A stretch of 64,000 bases of DNA from assembly GCA_018716105.1 (NCBI GenBank), contig DVKH01000007.1:42440-106439 (forward strand). The letters run 5' to 3'. Numbering within the stretch: the stretch's first letter is position 1; every line of letters begins with the position of its first letter. Shown one piece after another: positions 60,151-64,000 of the stretch. The position numbers and the translations under genes were made by a program. The DNA comes from Candidatus Fimivivens faecavium. Lineage in GTDB: Bacteria; Bacillota; Clostridia; Oscillospirales; Ruminococcaceae. The notes under the pieces are model-generated. The model did no database searches, was not told where the DNA came from, and saw nothing but the letters and a program-made list of their open reading frames with translations.

Positions 60151-61542
60151 TCAGGCGCGTCCCGTTCCTATTCTATCTCCGCCGGGCCTTGAGCGCAACC
60201 GGCTGCGCCGTTCCCATCTCTCATAATCCGCAATTAAATCAAGCGCGCACGGCGCGAGCAGCAGAAGCCCTGTGAGGTTTACCAGCATCATGCACCCGGC
60301 CAGCACGTCGGACAGCAGCCAGACCCCTTCGGCTGTGAAGACGGCGCCCGCCGCCGCCCCGGCGGCATAGAGAACGCGGAACCAGCCGACCGAATCCGCG
60401 TTTTTCCGGAGCAGAAACGCCGCCGCTTTCTCGCCGTAGGCGCACCATCCGAAGATCGAGGTCAGGCCGAACAGCGCAATAAACACCGACACCCATCGGC
60501 CCCAGCTTTCTCCAAGCGCCGCGGAAAAACAGATCGCCGCGAGTTTCGCCCCGGTTTCCCCATTTTGCCAGAGCGTGCCGTCCCCAGCGGTCAACAGGAC
60601 CAGCGCAGTCAGGGTGCAGCTCAGGATCGTGTCCACAAACACCTCGAAGATTCCCCACATGCCCTGTTCCACTGGGCTGTTGGTCTCAGCCTCGGCATGC
60701 GCGATCGGCGCGGAACCAAGCCCCGCCTCGTTCGAAAAAAGCCCGCGCGCCACGCCAAAGCGCATCGCCGAGCGGACGGTATAGCCCAGCGCGCCTCCAG
60801 CCGCCGCCTGAACGCCAAACGCCTGTCCGAACATCATCCCAAACGCATCCGGCAGCAGCGCGCGCCCCTGCCAGATCGCCGCGATGGAAGCCGCGGTATA
60901 AGCGATTGTGATCACCGGGACGACAACGGCGGAAAGGCGCATCACCCCGCCGATCCCGCGGGAGGTTCCCCACAGTGTCAGGACTCCGATCGCCCCCGCG
61001 GTCAGAAAAGCCGGGACGCCAAAGCTGCCGCCCAACGCCTCTGACACCGAATTCGACTGCGTCATGTTCCCCATCCCGAGCGCCGCTGCCGCGCAGGTCA
61101 GCGCAAACAGCGCTGCGAGCCCGCCGCCCACACCCGGAATGCTTTTCAGATAGCCCATCGGGCCGGCGCCGCGCCTGCGCTCACGGACGGCGAGCGAAAC
61201 TTCGGCGAATTTTGTCATCATCCCGACCAGCGCCGCCAGCCACATCCAAACCACCGCGCCCGGCCCCCCCGCCGTGACGGCGGTCGCGACCCCGACGATG
61301 TTGCCGGTACCCATCGTCGCCCCGAGCGCCGCGCTCATTGCCATAAACGGCGTGATCCCGTCTGTCCGCTTTGCCGGGCGGAAAACGCTTCCGATGGTAC
61401 GCCTGAGAACCGTCCCAAATCTCCGGAACTGAAAGCCGCGGCTGCGGATGGTCAGATAGCCGCCGATGCCGAGCGTCAGCCCCATCGTCAGCGGCCCCCA
61501 TACCACCGAACCGATTTGTTCGAGAAGTTGAAATCCATTCAT
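60151..61542 (-). CDS. Sodium:alanine symporter (AGCS family), second copy
   Basis: 463 residues; GGGGG precedes ATG 61540-61542. AGCS motifs GTGNIVGVATAVTAGGPGA, AMRFGVARGLFSNEAGLGSA and GWCAYGEKAAAF are present. More Ala- and Arg-rich than the copy at 28582-29979, so an old duplicate or independent acquisition. Imports a neutral amino acid with Na+. The downstream ATPase may be co-transcribed. Confidence 0.92.
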   Translation of the reverse strand: MNGFQLLEQIGSVVWGPLTMGLTLGIGGYLTIRSRGFQFRRFGTVLRRTIGSVFRPAKRTDGITPFMAMSAALGATMGTGNIVGVATAVTAGGPGAVVWMWLAALVGMMTKFAEVSLAVRERRRGAGPMGYLKSIPGVGGGLAALFALTCAAAALGMGNMTQSNSVSEALGGSFGVPAFLTAGAIGVLTLWGTSRGIGGVMRLSAVVVPVITIAYTAASIAAIWQGRALLPDAFGMMFGQAFGVQAAAGGALGYTVRSAMRFGVARGLFSNEAGLGSAPIAHAEAETNSPVEQGMWGIFEVFVDTILSCTLTALVLLTAGDGTLWQNGETGAKLAAICFSAALGESWGRWVSVFIALFGLTSIFGWCAYGEKAAAFLLRKNADSVGWFRVLYAAGAAAGAVFTAEGVWLLSDVLAGCMMLVNLTGLLLLAPCALDLIADYERWERRSRLRSRPGGDRIGTGRA

Positions 61543-61715
61543 CTGCCCGCCCCCGTTTTCCGCCTGATATTTCGTTTCAGGCCGCTTTACAACTATATTC
61601 GCGGGTTCGCGGGTTTAATCCGCGTTGGCGTTAAGGGCCTTTCGCCATGCATGAATCTGGCAATTTTTCGACACTAATAATGTAATATCTCTTGTGGCAA
61701 AACTGGGGGAATCCG

Positions 61716-62420
61716 ATGAATCGAATCAAAACGGTTTGTTATACTGCGCTGCTTGTTCTGATCTTTTCCGCGGGATGCGCGGCCGCCGCCACGGGCGCGC
61801 CTTTCTCCGCCGGACAGGAAAACGCCGCCTCTGGACCGCCTTCTTCCTCCGGATCTTCGCTGGCCTTCTCATCTTCCGATCCCGATGCCGGGTCCGAAAG
61901 CGCAGCCCCTGCCGTTTACCGGGGAACCATCCGCTCCATCCTTCAAAGCGAGGACGGAACCCATCTGACGCTCGAGCAGGCGGAAGGAACCGATTTTGGC
62001 GCGCCGTCGGTTCGCGCCCTGATCACGCCGGCAACTCAGACCGATTTCGAATTGGAAGAACTCAAAGAGGGCGTTTATCTGGAAATTCACTTTCTATGCG
62101 CGCGGGGCTTTGATTTCACATCGGAAATTCCCGTTGAATCCGCCCGGAACCTTCGCCTTTCGGAGATGCGCAACTACAACGGCGAACTTCTCGAATTCAC
62201 GCCCGACGAAGGAAAGCCCGGCTGCGGCACCCTTTTGATGAAAGCGCTCGACAGCGATTTCACCTTCCTGTTCTTTTATACCGAAAACACGCAGTTCTTT
62301 CCCGATCCTTCCGCCCTCAAACCGGGCGACCGGCTCAACATCTTCCGCGCCGCCGCAGCGACCATGACCAGCCCGCCGCAAGGCGCTGCGCTGGAAGTTC
62401 GTTATTACGCAAATGAATGA
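61716..62420 (+). CDS. Putative lipoprotein (paralogue of 30898-31782)
   Basis: 234 residues from ATG 61716 with GGGGGA upstream. A lipoprotein-like signal ends LIFSAGC (cysteine 21), then a Ser/Pro/Ala-rich linker (22-66). The domain at 67-230 repeats the pattern of the secreted protein at 30898-31782: VYRGTIRSI, TLEQAEGTDFGA, GVYLEI, YNGELLEF, GDRLNIF and PPQGAALEVR. It lacks the other protein's C-terminal unit. Function unknown; surface location predicted. Confidence 0.8.
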   Translation: MNRIKTVCYTALLVLIFSAGCAAAATGAPFSAGQENAASGPPSSSGSSLAFSSSDPDAGSESAAPAVYRGTIRSILQSEDGTHLTLEQAEGTDFGAPSVRALITPATQTDFELEELKEGVYLEIHFLCARGFDFTSEIPVESARNLRLSEMRNYNGELLEFTPDEGKPGCGTLLMKALDSDFTFLFFYTENTQFFPDPSALKPGDRLNIFRAAAATMTSPPQGAALEVRYYANE

Positions 62421-62452
62421 AAAGGACCCGGATCCGCCTTCGGGGCCTTTTT
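62421..62452 (+). terminator. Terminator after the lipoprotein gene
   Basis: AAAGGaCCCG pairs with CGGGgCCTTT (62421-62430, 62441-62450), then TTG; it starts right after the stop. Confidence 0.7.
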
Positions 62453-62488
62453 GAACCGGTACTCACGGTCATCGGTCAGAATAGCGCA

Positions 62489-62524
62489 GCAAAAGGGCTT
62501 CGCCTTCTGGCGAAGCCCTTTTGC
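62489..62524 (-). terminator. Hairpin after the VOC gene
   Basis: Perfect 14-bp stem GCAAAAGGGCTTCG/CGAAGCCCTTTTGC, 8-nt loop, about 90 nt past the VOC stop. Confidence 0.75.
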
Positions 62525-62614
62525 CTGGAGAGAATTACGAGGTGAACCATCGTGACGCAAACACGATAATCCTATTACACCGCAAACACCGTCGACGGTA
62601 TTCGCGTGTGCAAT

Positions 62615-62983
62615 CTACCGTTCGGGGATGATTTCCAGCCAATACCCATCCGGATCGCTGATAAAATAGATCCCCATTGCTTTATTTTCATAACAGATGC
62701 ATCCCATCTCGCTGTGAAGCTTATGCGCAGCCTCAAAATCATCCGTATGGAACGCGATGTGAATTTCGTTGTCACCGAGATTATATGGATCGCAGCGATC
62801 CCGCAGCCACGTCAGTTCGAGAAGATGCTTTCCGTGCCCATCCCCAAGATAAACGAGGATAAAACTGCCGTCTTCCGCTTCCTTTCTCCGGACCTCGTTT
62901 AAACCAAGCGCTTTTTTATAAAATTCAAGGCTCGCATCAAGGTCAAACACGTTGATGTTGTTGTGCGCAAACTGAAAGGTCAT
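62615..62983 (-). CDS. VOC/glyoxalase-fold protein, lactoylglutathione lyase-like
   Basis: 122 residues in the compact glyoxalase I form: HNNINVFDLDASLEFY at the start, LLELTW (metal Glu), NEIHIAFHTDDFEAAHKLH (metal His) and FISDPDGYWLEIIP (metal Glu). The four expected metal ligands are therefore present. Family enzymes isomerise hemithioacetals of methylglyoxal, but many VOC proteins do other jobs; Clostridia generally lack glutathione, so the thiol and substrate are uncertain. Confidence 0.88.
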   Translation of the reverse strand: MTFQFAHNNINVFDLDASLEFYKKALGLNEVRRKEAEDGSFILVYLGDGHGKHLLELTWLRDRCDPYNLGDNEIHIAFHTDDFEAAHKLHSEMGCICYENKAMGIYFISDPDGYWLEIIPER

Positions 62984-63161
62984 CTGCGGCGCCCCCTCTC
63001 GTAGTTGGTGGTTTTATTATACCGCCCCTCCGCCGCGATTTCATCCCCTTTGGATGAAAGGATGTTTACAATTTGGTATCAGCATTCGCCTGTCCATGAC
63101 AAAATCCCGGAGCTTTCGCAGAAAGGCAACATTTTCATCCGCCGGACGCACCTATTCAATG

Positions 63162-63524
63162 TCAGCTTGTGAAATCTTCGATCAGGGAAAGCAGTTCCTG
63201 GTAGTCGTCCACGGCGATCCCCTCCTCCAGGCGCATCCGGTCCACGTCCGGAAGATGGTGGAGATAGACCTCGAACTGCAGTTCGGGTTCGGTTTTGTTT
63301 CCGATGAAGACCGCAAGTTTTCCCTGGTACCCTTTCAGGACATATTTCGGCGTATGCGCAGGCGCCGGGACCTTCTCGCTTGCGGCGCCGGCCGTCAGTT
63401 CAGCGGCCTCTGGGGAAATCTCGCTCAAAGCGGTCTCTCTTCCCGCGGCATATCCCGCCGACAGCCCTGCCGTCGCCGTCACCAAAACCGCGAGAACGGT
63501 GACGATCCAAGTCTTGTTTTTCAT
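63162..63524 (-). CDS. BofC_C-domain-like exported protein
   Basis: 120 residues from ATG 63522-63524 with GGGAGG 6 nt upstream. One N-terminal membrane helix or signal (about 5-27), an Ala/Pro/Glu linker, then a domain of about 60 residues: YVLKGYQGKLAVFIGN, LHHLPDVDRMRLEEGI and LLSLIEDFTS. This matches the short BofC C-terminal-type domain proteins of spore-forming Clostridia. BofC in Bacillus restrains a sporulation signalling protease; the role here is only inferred. Confidence 0.78.
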   Translation of the reverse strand: MKNKTWIVTVLAVLVTATAGLSAGYAAGRETALSEISPEAAELTAGAASEKVPAPAHTPKYVLKGYQGKLAVFIGNKTEPELQFEVYLHHLPDVDRMRLEEGIAVDDYQELLSLIEDFTS

Positions 63525-63742
63525 GACAGCCTCCCTGACTGTTTTTCCACACAATAGTCGATACTGTTATGGTAGCAGTTTGCATGTAAAAGGTTCCAAA
63601 ACCGTTCCAGCCGTTCCTATAAAGTCAGAAAACAGGAGTCCCGGAGCACAATTGCTGGTAATAGTCTTGACGGCCGTTTCCCATCCTATACGGTTCCAGC
63701 GGCGCCATGAAAACAGAAAAGTCTGTTCACAGACGGTGAACT

Positions 63743-64000
63743 ATGGTATAATAACCGCAGTAAATTGGGCTTCGGCCCAATTTGCCCCGCCTTTGGCGGG
63801 GACGGCGCGGTTTTGACCGCGCCCTGCGCTTTGTTACACCAGAACCCAAATCGTCTTTGAGACGATTTGTACGCCGCTTCCGCGGCGCTCAGGCCCGATG
63901 GGCCTGCCGTTATGGTATAATAACCGCAGTAAATTGGGCTTCGGCCCAATCCAGCCCGCCTTTGGCGGGGCCAGCGCGGCAGCCGCCGCGCCCCGCGCTT
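63743..64000 (+). repeat. Two tandem copies of the hairpin-rich dispersed repeat (right edge)
   Basis: Both copies start TATGGTATAATAACCGCAG (63742 and 63911), then AAATTGGGCTTCGGCCCAAT and CCCGCC TTT GGCGGGG. The first goes on with a GCGCGG stem, GTTACACCAGAACCC, an AAATCGTC-TTTGA-GACGATTT stem, GCCGC/GCGGC and a GGCCC/GGGCC stem. The second is cut by the window edge. These are the modules seen at 17685-17977. The minus-strand frame across 63686-63949 merely translates the repeat. No gene is seen in 63555-64000. Confidence 0.75.

Noticed and set aside
63686..63949. An 87-codon minus-strand frame at the right edge
   Set aside because: It is a translation of the hairpin repeat; related frames occur over the repeat near 17.7 kb.

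Overview
The window looks like chromosomal DNA from a GC-rich, spore-forming, anaerobic Bacillota of the class Clostridia, most plausibly an Oscillospirales/Ruminococcaceae-type organism. The reasons are a low-GC-Gram-positive housekeeping set (RNase J, GdpP, FtsH, SecG), strong AGGAGG-type ribosome binding sites with frequent TTG/GTG starts, consensus sigma-A promoters, sporulation-associated genes (a YtvI-type permease and a BofC_C-like protein), many sodium-coupled amino-acid transporters and no respiratory genes. The species assignment is inference. No phage, conjugative element, IS element, CRISPR array or rRNA was seen; one tRNA was found.

Left part (1-20,600), almost all minus strand, is core information processing: a short chromate-type transporter cut by the window edge, a broken or TGA-interrupted reading frame, a UPF0173 hydrolase, RNase R, SecG, a second-type topoisomerase pair (A and B subunits), then dnaB-tilS-hpt-ftsH in one transcriptional order, gdpP-rplI, and RNase J with a long leader. 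Between rnj and gdpP lies a hairpin-rich repeat that reappears at the right end of the window.

Middle-left (20,800-31,800) holds RNase HI, a NifS/IscU Fe-S pair, two overlapping XRE regulators, an SGNH hydrolase/DUF4358 lipoprotein/membrane protein operon, a von Willebrand A protein, an alanine-type sodium symporter behind a duplicated leader, tRNA-Leu(GAG) and a secreted protein of unknown family with a paralogue at 61.7 kb.

Middle-right (31,900-48,500): a MerR regulator divergent from a MATE exporter with a textbook 19-bp-spacer MerR promoter; two tiny genes; a LytS/LytTR two-component system followed by CstA (pyruvate/peptide uptake logic as in BtsSR-BtsT) with a LytTR-type direct repeat between them; an SNF transporter; a cell-wall amidase with an SH3 domain; three very small genes with their own terminators; and a peptide-use group (isoaspartyl dipeptidase, SSS symporter with small subunit, M28 peptidase).

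Right part (48,900-64,000): diaminopimelate-type decarboxylase, a MarR gene facing a gutted PatB/MalY aminotransferase pseudogene, a second SNF transporter, the threonine-branch operon (ACT regulator-hom-thrB-lysC), the YtvI-type permease with a mother-cell sigma-like promoter, an XRE regulator, an AAA ATPase, a second alanine-type symporter, the secreted-protein paralogue, a glyoxalase-fold protein, a BofC_C-like protein and the repeat array.
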